From the NCBI GenBank assembly GCA_027577415.1, contig JANBQS010000688.1, positions 1 to 13,477 of the forward strand: a stretch of DNA of 13,477 bases, in the 5' to 3' direction. This DNA comes from Coemansia sp. RSA 922 (taxonomy: Eukaryota > Kickxellomycota > Kickxellomycetes > Kickxellales > Kickxellaceae). A program made the translations under genes and the position numbers. The notes under the pieces are model-generated. The model had not been told where the DNA came from and did no database searches. It was given only the letters and a program-made list of their open reading frames with translations. Positions 1 to 7,747 of this stretch are shown in pieces. The stretch's first letter is position 1, and each line of letters opens with the position of its first letter.

Positions 1-577
1 GCGCCTCCAGCGTCTCCTTCAGGTTGCTCTCCAAGAAGTTGGCACTTGGGTTCGCTTTCACGACTGCCCTCCACAAGCGCTGCACTGCCCTTGCTTCCTC
101 TTGCCGCTTGATCATGCCTCCTATTTTGTAGGGCGCGACCATCCGTCCTACGCAGGCATAATACTTTTGCTCAGGTAAGGAGCCAAGGCGCAGTGACCAC
201 CATCCTTGTGGTCTGGATAAGGCCCCCTTTGCGGCGCGGTCCGCGGCCTCATTGCCCTTGTTGCCCGTGTGTCCCCGGATCCATTTCATGGCGATTGGCG
301 TTTGTCGTCGGCGGATCTGACTGACATGGAACTGTGCCAGGTATGCCATCGGCGACTTGCGCCAGCTGCAGTCTCGCTTGTTCTGTAGCTTATCCACGTA
401 TGCTATGGCTGCTTTCGAATCGCACCACAGGGTTGCCTTGGCGTCGCTAGGTAACACGGCTAGTACTGCTAAGATCGCCATTAGCTCCGCCATCGTCGAC
501 GAGAAAGGACCGTCCCTTGTCGCTCCCGCCATTGTCACTGTGTCGACTGTAGGCCCCGGACCAGACCAACTATGTCA
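1..577 (-). mobile_element. RNase H domain fragment of a non-LTR (LINE-type) retrotransposon, partial
   Basis: An uninterrupted minus-strand frame runs from just after a TGA at 575-577 to the left edge. It reads as the RNase H domain that follows reverse transcriptase in many fungal LINEs. Visible motifs in order are STMAELMAILAVL (second acidic catalytic residue, Glu near 486), the block WCDSKAAIAY (third catalytic residue, Asp near 420), and RGHTGNKGNEAADRAA (His near 270 and final Asp near 240). The first catalytic Asp strand (the DGS motif) is not visible in this frame and should lie near 575-650, where stops intervene. The copy is therefore probably 5'-truncated or frameshifted and not active. 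After the RNase H comes a charged tail continuing off the window. The RNase H reading is secure. Assignment to a LINE, rather than another RNase H-bearing element, rests on the family style of the motifs. Confidence 0.8.
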
Positions 578-1209
578 ATGCTTGCACCGTCTCCTTTTCT
601 AAAGCTATTCTTGTCTATTATTGCGTCCGGAGTGAGCATCACGTTAAAATAATATTTGTAAATGAATGCAAAAGGTTTGGTATACTGCAAGTGCAAGAGA
701 ATAGAGAAAATGGACAGCGTACTTTTTTTGCTTCTGAAAAAGGGTTTGAGGTGGAGGGAGGGCGAGTTCTGCCTCTCTTTTATGTGCAGTTTGAGCAAAC
801 GTTTTCTGCTGCTCGCCTTTTTTTGTTCGTTGACTGGAGGACAATGTTAGAGCGCATACATACCGTTGACGTAATTCTCGTTGACTAGAGAGCAATGACG
901 GATGTGGTATGTGGTTTGTCTCTTTGCCACTATCGGGTTGGGGAAAATTAGGAAATGGAAAGCGTCACAACATTGAAAGAAGCACCCTCCACAAAGGCAA
1001 ATTCAGTTGTGCCAGTTGTAGTAATGATGAGAGGTAGAGACAAAAAAAGAAGCAGCATAGTTAACTGCAATAAATGATGTGCTAGCAACCTACATGTGCG
1101 CCTCTGCAACTCCATGTCACGTATCTCAAAATGATTCAAAATCAAGGTCTGAGCTTATAGATGTTGGATTCAATTGCTCTCCTATTGACCTACAAGTATC
1201 TAGTGTATT
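578..1209. other. Intergenic stretch without a recognisable gene
   Basis: About 630 bases between the retrotransposon fragment and the end of the RING gene. Only short unrelated open frames occur on either strand, with low-complexity translations. One imperfect 20-bp direct repeat (17 of 20 matching, spacing 51) lies at 827-846 and 878-897, both starting tcgttgact. A 40-codon plus-strand ORF starts at ATG 956; its translation is not recognisable and I do not call it a gene. The right end presumably holds the 3' flank of the RING gene. Confidence 0.5.
827..897. repeat. Imperfect 20-bp direct repeat, period 51
   Basis: Copies at 827-846 and 878-897 share 17 of 20 bases (tcgttgact, then gagg or gaga, then caatg). 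A weaker partial copy, ccgttgacg, lies between them around 863. It is in non-coding DNA. A short local duplication or chance are both possible. Confidence 0.4.
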
Positions 1210-1215
1210 TTTATT
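1210..1215 (-). terminator. AATAAA polyadenylation signal overlapping the RING gene stop codon
   Basis: On the minus strand the end reads CAA TAA AAA, so the TAA stop (1211-1213) lies inside a perfect AATAAA hexamer. This suggests a very short 3' UTR for the RING gene. The hexamer match is seen directly; its use is inferred. Confidence 0.4.
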
Positions 1216-1774
1216 GGATCCTCTTCTCCAGCTCGGCGATGGTTTGCTTCTTCCGGTCAAGACTGTTAATCAAACAACGGATGTGAGCCTTGTGTGCCAC
1301 TGAAAGAGCACTCAGCTCTTCCTCTTGCTTATCCAGGCGTGCCAGCATCACGTAAATTTTGCTGTCAGACTCTTTCCTCTTTTTCAAGAGATCGTCTTTC
1401 TTGTCGAGCTCCGTCTGTAGTGCTGGTACATCAGCCTCAAGCTCATTGTACTTGGACTCTCGCTGCTCTGTAGTCCTAACTTGGTCATTAATGGAAAGTC
1501 TACCAAATCCTAGATCGTCACACTCCTGGTCTGCTACATGCTTCCGGTCGCACTCAATCTGCAGCTTAAGAATAGGTCCAAAGTGCCGAGCCTTGCAAAG
1601 GGGGCAACTCATGTTGCTGTCATGACTATGCCACGAAGTGATGCACTCCAGGTGAAACGTGTGTCCGCATCTCAGTGCAGCGATCTGGTTGTTGCTAGTA
1701 GGTGTGGAGCTAGTGCTTGGTTCATTTCTCGTCAAAGTCCTAAAAAGCAAGTCGCAGCAAATAACACAAACCAT
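1211..1774 (-). CDS. RING-H2 zinc-finger protein with coiled coil, TRAIP-like E3 ubiquitin ligase (short)
   Basis: 187 residues. The N-terminus is a RING-H2 finger with ligands C3, C6, C36, H38, H41, C44, C57 and C60, including the block CGHTFHLECITSW and the CPLC end. From about residue 100 to 187 it is charged and heptad-like, predicting a coiled coil. RING at the extreme N-terminus followed by coiled coil, and the CGHTFHLxC stretch, match TRAIP/NOPO, replisome-associated ligases that ubiquitinate the CMG helicase and proteins at crosslinks. Known TRAIP proteins are far longer (about 470 residues in human), so this one lacks the C-terminal half, including the PIP box. It could be a genuine short homologue, a gene decayed from its 3' end, or another RING-H2 ligase with similar architecture. 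The ATG sits in a good context (gccATGG) with a TATA-like box about 55 bp upstream. E3 activity is inferred from the RING. Confidence 0.75.
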   Translation of the reverse strand: MVCVICCDLLFRTLTRNEPSTSSTPTSNNQIAALRCGHTFHLECITSWHSHDSNMSCPLCKARHFGPILKLQIECDRKHVADQECDDLGFGRLSINDQVRTTEQRESKYNELEADVPALQTELDKKDDLLKKRKESDSKIYVMLARLDKQEEELSALSVAHKAHIRCLINSLDRKKQTIAELEKRIQ

Positions 1775-1828
1775 GGCTAGTGTACTCTTTTAATTCTACT
1801 TAAATAAATAGAGAAAGGGTAATGAAAG

Positions 1829-1837
1829 ATATATACC
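1829..1837 (-). promoter_or_regulatory. TATA-like box upstream of the RING gene
   Basis: The minus strand reads GGTATATATC, centred about 57 bp before the ATG at 1774. The spacing is similar to that of the TATA-like boxes of NOP58, the PPR gene and CHM7 in this window. Confidence 0.4.
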
Positions 1838-1918
1838 GCACAGTATTTGGCTGGGCGTGGCAATAAATAGGCTTGAGAGAGGATGCGGACATCAAAGGTT
1901 CGTACTTTGCGTCAGAGC

Positions 1919-2143
1919 TTATTTGGCGCTACCTCTATTGTTCATCTCGCGCTCGGCATACTCCATCATCTTGTTGTAGTACCTGTTGGAGTACCCGGTT
2001 TCCTTCCAAGTGTCCCAGTTAGGCGGGTTGTATGGCTGAGATGGCGCTGGTGCGCTCTGGCCCTGTCTGCGACTGCCAGATCCGGCACTACTAGGTGCAG
2101 GCGCCTGGCGCCGGCCGCTTGAAGAGCCCTGACGGTTGGACAT
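1919..2143 (-). CDS. Small basic protein of unknown function
   Basis: 74 residues if started at the ATG at 2143. The open frame extends upstream to 2218, but those 25 residues are hydrophobic and unlike the rest, and the sequence just upstream (ttttcttag) looks like untranslated or splice-acceptor sequence, so I prefer the internal Met. Residues 1-42 are Ser/Arg/Gln/Pro/Ala-rich and probably disordered. Residues 43-74 differ sharply, with an aromatic, probably helical tail containing PPNWDTWKETGYSNRYY and then a charged KMMEYAEREM stretch. A disordered basic head plus a Trp/Tyr-rich tail suggests a binding peptide rather than an enzyme. I do not recognise a family. It lies upstream of the RING gene on the same strand, about 145 bp away. 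Conservation in related genomes would decide whether it is real. Confidence 0.5.
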   Translation of the reverse strand: MSNRQGSSSGRRQAPAPSSAGSGSRRQGQSAPAPSQPYNPPNWDTWKETGYSNRYYNKMMEYAEREMNNRGSAK

Positions 2144-2463
2144 AGTGGAGGGAGTAGCTAAGAAAATAAAATTTATGTGAGAAAAGTGAGATGGCAAAAA
2201 AGAGGTCAGTGAAACCAAGATTACTGCTCTCTAAACGCACTAGAAATGGCGTGCACTCTACCAGTGGCGCAGTTTACAATGTGTCACACTAAAGACGAAT
2301 TGTGAAGAATAGAAGAACGACTTGGTCTGGATCGGGGGGTGTCAACATGAAAAACGATTTACTGTCTGGGCGCTTTGAAATTCCAGCTATGGTATTGGCT
2401 TAATCCTGTTGTTCCTAATATCAATAAATGATATAAAAATGAGGAAGAAATCCCAAAAACTAA
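2144..2463. other. Intergenic stretch upstream of the small basic gene
   Basis: No coding frame with recognisable content. It should include the promoter of the small basic gene; a cataaatttta stretch on the minus strand about 30-40 bp before its ATG is AT-rich enough to be TATA-like. The far end merges into the CFT1-like relic. Nothing else is evident. Confidence 0.4.
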
Positions 2464-3228
2464 CTAAATGACCTTTAATTTGGTCTTTCTTTTGGAGGCA
2501 TTAAGTGTTATCCTGGCTAAAATTCGGGTGGCCACTTTGATCCAAACAACCTCGCTTGAGTACAGTCTCAGCAGATGCATGTTATCAGCCTGGCAGAAGT
2601 TTTTTTTTTTCTCGCTTGTCCCGATCCGCAACTGCAACCGGACTTATTTAACACTAGTTCAGAGCGTAGCAATGTTGGAGGTAATTTTTGGCATGTAAAA
2701 AGTAAAAACTGGTTAGACCAGTATATAATTTATTGTCGTCTGCCGCTTACAATTCTTTCTCACATCCTTTTTCTGGAGCCGCATGTGTTCGCAGTGCAGA
2801 CTAGTCTGTGGCCATTGAGCAGCTGCTTTCACACATGTGTGTACCTGAGTGCCATATGTCGGTTGCTTGGAGATGTTACCCGACACTACCTTGTGTGTGC
2901 TGTCAGACGGCGAATGGTAGTAACTTGGGAGTGCAAATGGTACTTGCCATGGCGCAAAATATTTTGACTGATCGCCGACAATTCAGGAATGCCACGCTCT
3001 CCTGGATCTCGTTAACCTTAAATGAGCGTACCAGAGTCTCCGATCCCAAAGACACATCTCGGGTCTATTTTTTTTGGTAAAGTAAGCACAGCTTGCGCCA
3101 GACAGAGGCACTACGTCGGTGATATCAATGGCGTAAATTTTACCACACGACGCCGCATTATTTCCTAATTCGAAAGAGGTCGCCAGACACAGGTACTTCG
3201 TGCCTCCACTAATAGCAATATCACATAG
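2464..3228 (-). pseudogene. Decayed fragment of CFT1/CPSF160 (cleavage and polyadenylation factor), C-terminal region
   Basis: Minus-strand blocks in different frames line up in the order expected for the CPSF-A C-terminal domain of Cft1/CPSF160. Block A (about 3222-3061) contains KYLCLATSFELG then SCGKIYAIDITDVVP, matching the strand where human CPSF160 has GRILIMDVIEVVP. Block B (3055 to about 2945), in the next frame, contains SLGSETLVRSFKVNEIQES then VAFLN. Roughly 20 residues expected between A and B are missing. Block C (from 2638) reads VAVADRDKR, then an 11-base T run (plus strand 2600-2610) and a stop. A further frame from 2580 reads MHLLRLYSS and ends at TAG 2464-2466. Frame changes, stops and the deletion show it cannot make a protein. 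DDB1 and RSE1 share the domain, but the DITDVVP block favours Cft1. Block C and the region 2640-2940 are much less certain. An intact copy must exist elsewhere, because the factor is essential in yeasts. Confidence 0.65.
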
Positions 3229-3373
3229 TTAGTTGTTGCATTAATTCTGAACCTATGTGGCCACTCTGTTGTGAGTGCAACCAAGGAGCCTGCAAACCTC
3301 CATGATCAACCAAGAAAGTTAGTTGCAAGTCGCAGGAATGAGCTGATAATCTCTAACATTTCCATTGTTTCTT

Positions 3374-3383
3374 CCCCCCCCCC
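3374..3383. repeat. Ten-cytosine homopolymer
   Basis: An uninterrupted run of C in the spacer after the CLPTM1-like stop codon. No function is suggested; it is a likely site of length variation or sequencing error. Confidence 0.6.
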
Positions 3384-3432
3384 AATGTACCTTAAGTTCT
3401 TTGTTGAAATAAAAAAGGACAGGCTACATGAC

Positions 3433-5268
3433 TTAGTCTTGCTTGACCTTGCGATACATGATCCACTGCACAAACAAAATGACGTAGCTTAGATGGACTG
3501 GAAGGCTGTACGCAGCTAATTCCCCAAACACGCTGTATCCCGACAGCTGGTAGGTAATAGTCGAGGCTATAGTGTAAGCCAGCATATGTAAAACAAATGG
3601 CACTGGCATAAGCGATCCAGATTTGGATTTGTAGTTCACGAGGATCTGAGGCAGCCACGCGACCGACTGGATAATACGGATACAGACAATCAAAAACTCC
3701 TTGAGATAGCCTAGCGATGACAAACTGTACTCTTGAGGTAGTAGCATGTAGTAGACAATCGCCGTAAGGATTGTTGGTATAGTCAGCAAGTAGAGATAGT
3801 ACATGACAACCTCATCGACGCTCCGACGAGTAGCCACAACAGGATCAACGAGGTTGGTGTGTGGCAACGGCACATCTTCGGGTGCAGCTGGATCAGACAC
3901 GCCCTTGTCCGTAGCTACCGGAGTCTGTTCTTGCAACGATGACTGGTCGGTTGTGCTTGGCAATGATTGGCGCCAGAAAAGAGCGCGAAATAGCCGCGAT
4001 AGTGCCGCCAATGGAGCAAACTCCATGTCGTTTATGTCTACCCCTATGTGGATCACATTGAATAGACCAAGAAGCATCCAAACACTGTGGCCTCCAAAGT
4101 TACCCAACACTTGTACAGAGCCAAATACAGTTACAATGTACATAATGGCAATTGTAGTCCGTGACACACCCGTCCATCTAGAGACAGACATTGAACCCAG
4201 GTGGAGGAGTATATGGACCAGAGACAACGAGGAAGCAATGAGAGCCTGGCTCAGTACAAAGACAAGCACCAGCGGAACACTGAGGCGTCTAACAGCGTCA
4301 AGTGGGATTATGCCGTCACTGTACGCCAATTCGGTAAATTTGGCCATCACGCTTTTCGTAGGATCCCAAGGTGCGGGGACAGGCTTCTTAATTTGCACGG
4401 TTTTCAGAGTCGGACGGAGATGCCCATCCAAGCGAGCCCGCGCCAAAACCCAGCCTTGCCTGATTCCCGAAAGCTCAAACTCCACGTCGATGGTTGTCGG
4501 ATATTCGTCTGTCGCGAGTCCCTTGTCGTTCAGCTTGGTTAACGGTTTGCTCTTGGGTTTGCTCTTGGTAAAATCGTTACGCAGCAACGGCGGATTATAG
4601 AATCTCCCGAGTAAAGACGTGGATATACGTGGTATATGAGCTGGCGTGTTGCCCCAAGTATACGCATGGTTCTCAAGAACGATAGCCCAAGAGGCATCAG
4701 GCTCATATTTCAGCTCCGGAATGCGCCCCTCGCTACACGCAGCCGAAATAACTATATCCGACGACTTGGACAGACAAACGCCTTCCCACTGTACAATCGG
4801 TATTCTTGAAGAAACTAGACGTGGGTCAGACATGTTGGGATGTGGTCCAAACTGGCCCGCCTCTTGTATAAACATGTACGCATAGAGAGGCTGATTCAAA
4901 TCAGGGTCGGACCAGTGTAGGCTGGGGACGTTGACGACCGCCTTGTGACGAAGGAGCGGATATCTGTTCTCTACGCTTTGTGGCTGGATATGCCAGAGTA
5001 GCTGAGCAGTATCGAAAAATGAAGAAGATACGTTTACGGGGAAATCAGGGCTCAGCGACGCGTACACTTTGGCCTCGTAGCTAAAGGGTTCCTGCCAAGA
5101 AAGTTCATGAGTGTATCCGTAATGGCCCCCAGACATCGAGGGTGACCAGAAGCTGTAAATGATAGACCCAAGCAGCAATAACGCCGATCCAAAGGACTGG
5201 AGTAGAACAAAGTGAGAAACCCCACAGGCAAGGCCGCACACCAGCTTACCGATGCTAAAGCTAGACAT
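3433..5268 (-). CDS. CLPTM1-family multispanning ER membrane protein (CLPTM1L-like)
   Basis: 611 residues. Layout: an N-terminal hydrophobic segment (about 12-40), a large luminal-type domain (about 45-325), then hydrophobic spans near 330-357, 370-388, 395-412, 488-510, 522-540, 555-575 and 585-604. A low-complexity acidic and Pro-rich loop (about 435-480) separates the spans. Family marks are LYAYMFIQEAG in the luminal domain (LYAYIFLHHAG in human CLPTM1L) and WLPQILVNYKSKS before the last spans (LPQLFVNYKLKS in CLPTM1L). CLPTM1L is known as a scramblase moving glucosaminyl-phosphatidylinositol across the ER membrane for GPI-anchor synthesis; CLPTM1 affects receptor trafficking. Which role this divergent fungal member has is not clear. 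The ATG at 5268 gives a complete domain, and 5' sequence beyond it shows no further homology. Single exon. Confidence 0.8.
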   Translation of the reverse strand: MSSFSIGKLVCGLACGVSHFVLLQSFGSALLLLGSIIYSFWSPSMSGGHYGYTHELSWQEPFSYEAKVYASLSPDFPVNVSSSFFDTAQLLWHIQPQSVENRYPLLRHKAVVNVPSLHWSDPDLNQPLYAYMFIQEAGQFGPHPNMSDPRLVSSRIPIVQWEGVCLSKSSDIVISAACSEGRIPELKYEPDASWAIVLENHAYTWGNTPAHIPRISTSLLGRFYNPPLLRNDFTKSKPKSKPLTKLNDKGLATDEYPTTIDVEFELSGIRQGWVLARARLDGHLRPTLKTVQIKKPVPAPWDPTKSVMAKFTELAYSDGIIPLDAVRRLSVPLVLVFVLSQALIASSLSLVHILLHLGSMSVSRWTGVSRTTIAIMYIVTVFGSVQVLGNFGGHSVWMLLGLFNVIHIGVDINDMEFAPLAALSRLFRALFWRQSLPSTTDQSSLQEQTPVATDKGVSDPAAPEDVPLPHTNLVDPVVATRRSVDEVVMYYLYLLTIPTILTAIVYYMLLPQEYSLSSLGYLKEFLIVCIRIIQSVAWLPQILVNYKSKSGSLMPVPFVLHMLAYTIASTITYQLSGYSVFGELAAYSLPVHLSYVILFVQWIMYRKVKQD

Positions 5269-6039
5269 GGTTTTAGCAAGCCGATAGTAGTGAAAAAGAG
5301 CGTTGAATAAAAGTTGCTACTAATAGATACCAAAAAAGAAAGAAAAGAGAAAGAGGAAAAGATCCACAGCGGTGGAATTTTTCTCAATCCATGCTATCAA
5401 ATATCTGTAGAGTATCCAGAAATCGAAGGTCAAATCCGCATGATGCGCAGCTATTAATTGCGCAGACACGTCAATAGATTGGTGTTACGTGGCGATAGGT
5501 AGGTGGATCATTGGTTTGGATAGACGCTTAGAAAAAGTAGACAAGTGGGCGTGAAAGAAACTTATACTCGATAAGTGTACCACTCTACTTCCTATTCTGG
5601 CTTGGACCTCATAGTTTCGACCGAATCAGCCTCCGCCTAGCCCCTCAGCTGCGAGTGCTAGTTGCTGACAAAGACCGAGTAGCATCTGGCGAAACCTTGC
5701 GCCTAAAGATCTTACAAGCTATGACAATACTGACCAGGGAGCAAACACCGTCTAGGTTTGCTGCTACTAATGCTGTAATAACTAGCTCAGGCATGAAAAA
5801 GAATCTCAATAAACCCAAATATCCTGTAACTATTGCACTCAGTTCTACCAGAACAGCACTTTAGCGAAAACACTAATAAATCCAAATGACAGAGAATGAG
5901 CACGACAATTGATACCCTAGCGAGACTACCTCCTTACGAATATCACTATAAACGTCTGATTGGATATGTAGTAGTAGTAAATATTTTCTTTTATAAAAAA
6001 AAAGCTATAGAGATGATAATAGAAAATGGACGGTTTTTT
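5269..6039. other. Intergenic region between CLPTM1-like and NOP58
   Basis: A 771-base gap between two minus-strand genes, long for this window. The part next to 5268 should hold the CLPTM1-like promoter, and the part next to 6040 the NOP58 3' UTR. A plus-strand open frame of about 95 codons ends at 5864 but lacks an ATG near its start and has no recognisable content. A minus-strand 49-codon frame at 5645-5794 is listed separately. No RNA gene or repeat is evident. Confidence 0.4.
5645..5794 (-). CDS. Possible small single-span membrane protein (speculative)
   Basis: 49 codons from an ATG at 5794 to a TGA. The translation is MPELVITALVAANL, then a hydrophobic run through about residue 27 (VCSLVSIVIACKIF), then a basic, Ser/Thr-rich tail. 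That is the pattern of a short tail-anchored or signal-anchored peptide with its positive charges after the hydrophobic segment. It sits alone in the otherwise empty gap between two same-strand genes. There is no homology I recognise, and ORFs of this size arise by chance. Confidence 0.18.
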   Translation of the reverse strand: MPELVITALVAANLDGVCSLVSIVIACKIFRRKVSPDATRSLSATSTRS

Positions 6040-7512
6040 TTACTTCTTCTTCTTGTCCTTCTTGTCGGATTTCTCCTTCTTGTCCTTCTTGGACTCCTTC
6101 TCAGCAGACTTGTCCTTCTTCTCCTTCTTTTCCTTCTTCTTCTCGACCTTTTCGATATCATCAGTGGACGACCGCTTCTTGGACGCCTTGGGCTTCACAT
6201 CCTCCTCCACATCGTCGTCAGCGGCATCAGCCAGGGACTTGATGACCTTCTCCATTGTCTCGCTGTTCTTCGAGGGCTGGGCGCCAGTCTCGTAAAAGTT
6301 CAAGCGGTCCTCGACCTGCTGACGCAGAGCCTCGCCAAACTTGGTCGTGGGGGCATCCGAGTAGCAATCGATACGCGAGGCAATAGTAGCCTTGTTAGCG
6401 AGGAAGCGCGAGATACGGCCCTTGTTCTTCGTGCCAGCCCGACCGATAAACGTCGAGTTGTAGATAAGTCCGTACTTGGGCGTGTTGCCACGAGTCTTGA
6501 GCGCACGGAACAGCGCCTTCTCAGCGCCCAGAATCTGGACAGTCGACGCCGGGTACTTGCTCAGGTTAGTCAGCGAGCCAGCATGCGCAATCAGACGAGC
6601 ACCAACAATGTCGCCAATGAGAGCAGCCAGGTTCGGCGCCACAAGGTTCATCTTGCTAAGCAAGTAGTCATAGAGGTTCTTGCGGTACTCAGCAAGCGAG
6701 ATAACGCGGGCAGCAAAGGTCTCGATATTGAGCAAGTCGATCTCCGAGATATCCGTACCCATCGACGCGCGGGCAGCATCGACAATCTGCTGCGAAACCG
6801 AGTCGTCCTCCGTGATCTCGGTCAGCATCTCCAAGCTATCGTCACCAAGCGTAGCCTTGTTCTTAATAGCCTTAGCCAGACGCGCATACCGATAATGGTC
6901 AGCCACGATCTTGGCCAGCTCAGGGAAATGCCATCCGTACCACTCGCGCACGCGCATCGAAAAGGTATTCAAATCCTTGTCCAACTGATCCAAAAGCGAG
7001 ATAGCCTGAATAATCATGTTATCAGACTTGTTGACGTTGAACTTGACCTTGGCACGCGAGTAGGCGTGACCCAGACCGAGCTGGGCCTTGGCCAGATCGC
7101 CGGTCTTGAGCTGAGAAATCAGCTTCTCGGCGTGCAGACGGATACCACGGATCAGCTCCTGGGCCATCTCGTCGGCTGAGCATTGGACACTGGCCTCGGC
7201 CTTGATGGAACCGGCCAAGTTTTTGTCGCTAACACCCAGTATGCTCTTTGAACCTTTGGGGAGGTTCAGCTCTAGGAAAGCCTTTAGCGAGTCGCTGCAC
7301 TGACCCTCGGATACGTCGTTGATGTTCTCGAGAGCGTCGGCGGCGTTCTTAAAGGGCGCAAATGATTTGGCCTTGACATACTTGCCAAACTTTGCTAGAT
7401 CACCGATAGTGGCCTGAACTTCAGCTAGCTTGGTACCAATCTTCTCTGCCTGGTCGACCTCAAATAGGCCGTAGCCCGAAGCAGACTCGTAGAGAACGTG
7501 AGTAAGACCCAT
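6040..7512 (-). CDS. NOP58: Nop58, core protein of box C/D snoRNPs
   Basis: 490 residues. Nop58 pairs with Nop56 on box C/D snoRNAs with fibrillarin and Snu13, guiding 2'-O-methylation and processing of pre-rRNA in the nucleolus. An N-terminal domain (about 1-155, opening [19 protein letters not shown]) is followed by a coiled-coil region (about 160-290) with [20 protein letters not shown] and [12 protein letters not shown]. The Nop domain (about 293-405) contains [15 protein letters not shown], then [19 protein letters not shown] and TPKYGLIY, near-identical to yeast Nop58. Residues 438-490 are the typical lysine-rich KKE/KKD nucleolar tail, written almost entirely with AAG. Length is usual for the family. 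The ATG at 7512 begins the conserved N-terminus directly. No introns. DHFR ends 235 bp upstream on the same strand. Confidence 0.97.
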   Translation of the reverse strand: MGLTHVLYESASGYGLFEVDQAEKIGTKLAEVQATIGDLAKFGKYVKAKSFAPFKNAADALENINDVSEGQCSDSLKAFLELNLPKGSKSILGVSDKNLAGSIKAEASVQCSADEMAQELIRGIRLHAEKLISQLKTGDLAKAQLGLGHAYSRAKVKFNVNKSDNMIIQAISLLDQLDKDLNTFSMRVREWYGWHFPELAKIVADHYRYARLAKAIKNKATLGDDSLEMLTEITEDDSVSQQIVDAARASMGTDISEIDLLNIETFAARVISLAEYRKNLYDYLLSKMNLVAPNLAALIGDIVGARLIAHAGSLTNLSKYPASTVQILGAEKALFRALKTRGNTPKYGLIYNSTFIGRAGTKNKGRISRFLANKATIASRIDCYSDAPTTKFGEALRQQVEDRLNFYETGAQPSKNSETMEKVIKSLADAADDDVEEDVKPKASKKRSSTDDIEKVEKKKEKKEKKDKSAEKESKKDKKEKSDKKDKKKK

Positions 7513-7747
7513 TTTGAGTGAGTGGGAAAAATATCAAACCTAAAAAAAAGAGGAATAAAGAGTTGAAATTTTATACAGACAAACGAAAAAGGTAAAAAAA
7601 AAGAAAATAAAAAAAAAAAGTCGGTTCAGCTAGTGTTTAGAAATTTTCAGGCTGGAAAAAAAAAAATTACAAAATTTTTTTTTTTCCTAGTGGATTAGTG
7701 ATCGTGTAATCCAATCTATTGATTTGACTATATGTAAGGCTTGCATG
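7513..7747 (-). promoter_or_regulatory. NOP58 promoter region with TATAAAA box and poly(dA:dT) tracts
   Basis: Between DHFR and NOP58. A TATAAAA sequence (minus strand) lies at 7569-7575, about 57-63 bp before the NOP58 ATG. Further upstream lie several long A/T homopolymer tracts (7597-7619, 7656-7667, 7676-7685), a common nucleosome-depleting feature of strongly expressed fungal ribosome-biogenesis promoters. A pyrimidine run ending in TTTTTTTTAG at about 7540-7550 could be the acceptor of a 5'-UTR intron, but I cannot support a donor. Confidence 0.5.

Noticed and set aside
2575..2967. 130-codon plus-strand open frame
   Set aside because: Antisense to the CFT1-like relic, Cys/Leu-rich without pattern.
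3095..3225. Apparent direct repeat sharing cgccagaca
   Set aside because: The copies fall on different codons of the CFT1-like relic (leucine/serine-rich stretches), and similarity does not extend past about ten bases.
3803..4600. 265-codon plus-strand open frame opposite the CLPTM1-like gene
   Set aside because: Shadow of a membrane protein gene with clear family motifs on the other strand; the antisense translation has no recognisable content.
5655..5864. 69-codon plus-strand open frame
   Set aside because: It starts at GTG, not ATG, in a eukaryotic context and has no recognisable domain.
5896..7179. 427-codon plus-strand open frame opposite NOP58
   Set aside because: It is the antisense of the conserved NOP58 gene; its leucine runs are the complement of the AAG-rich lysine tail.
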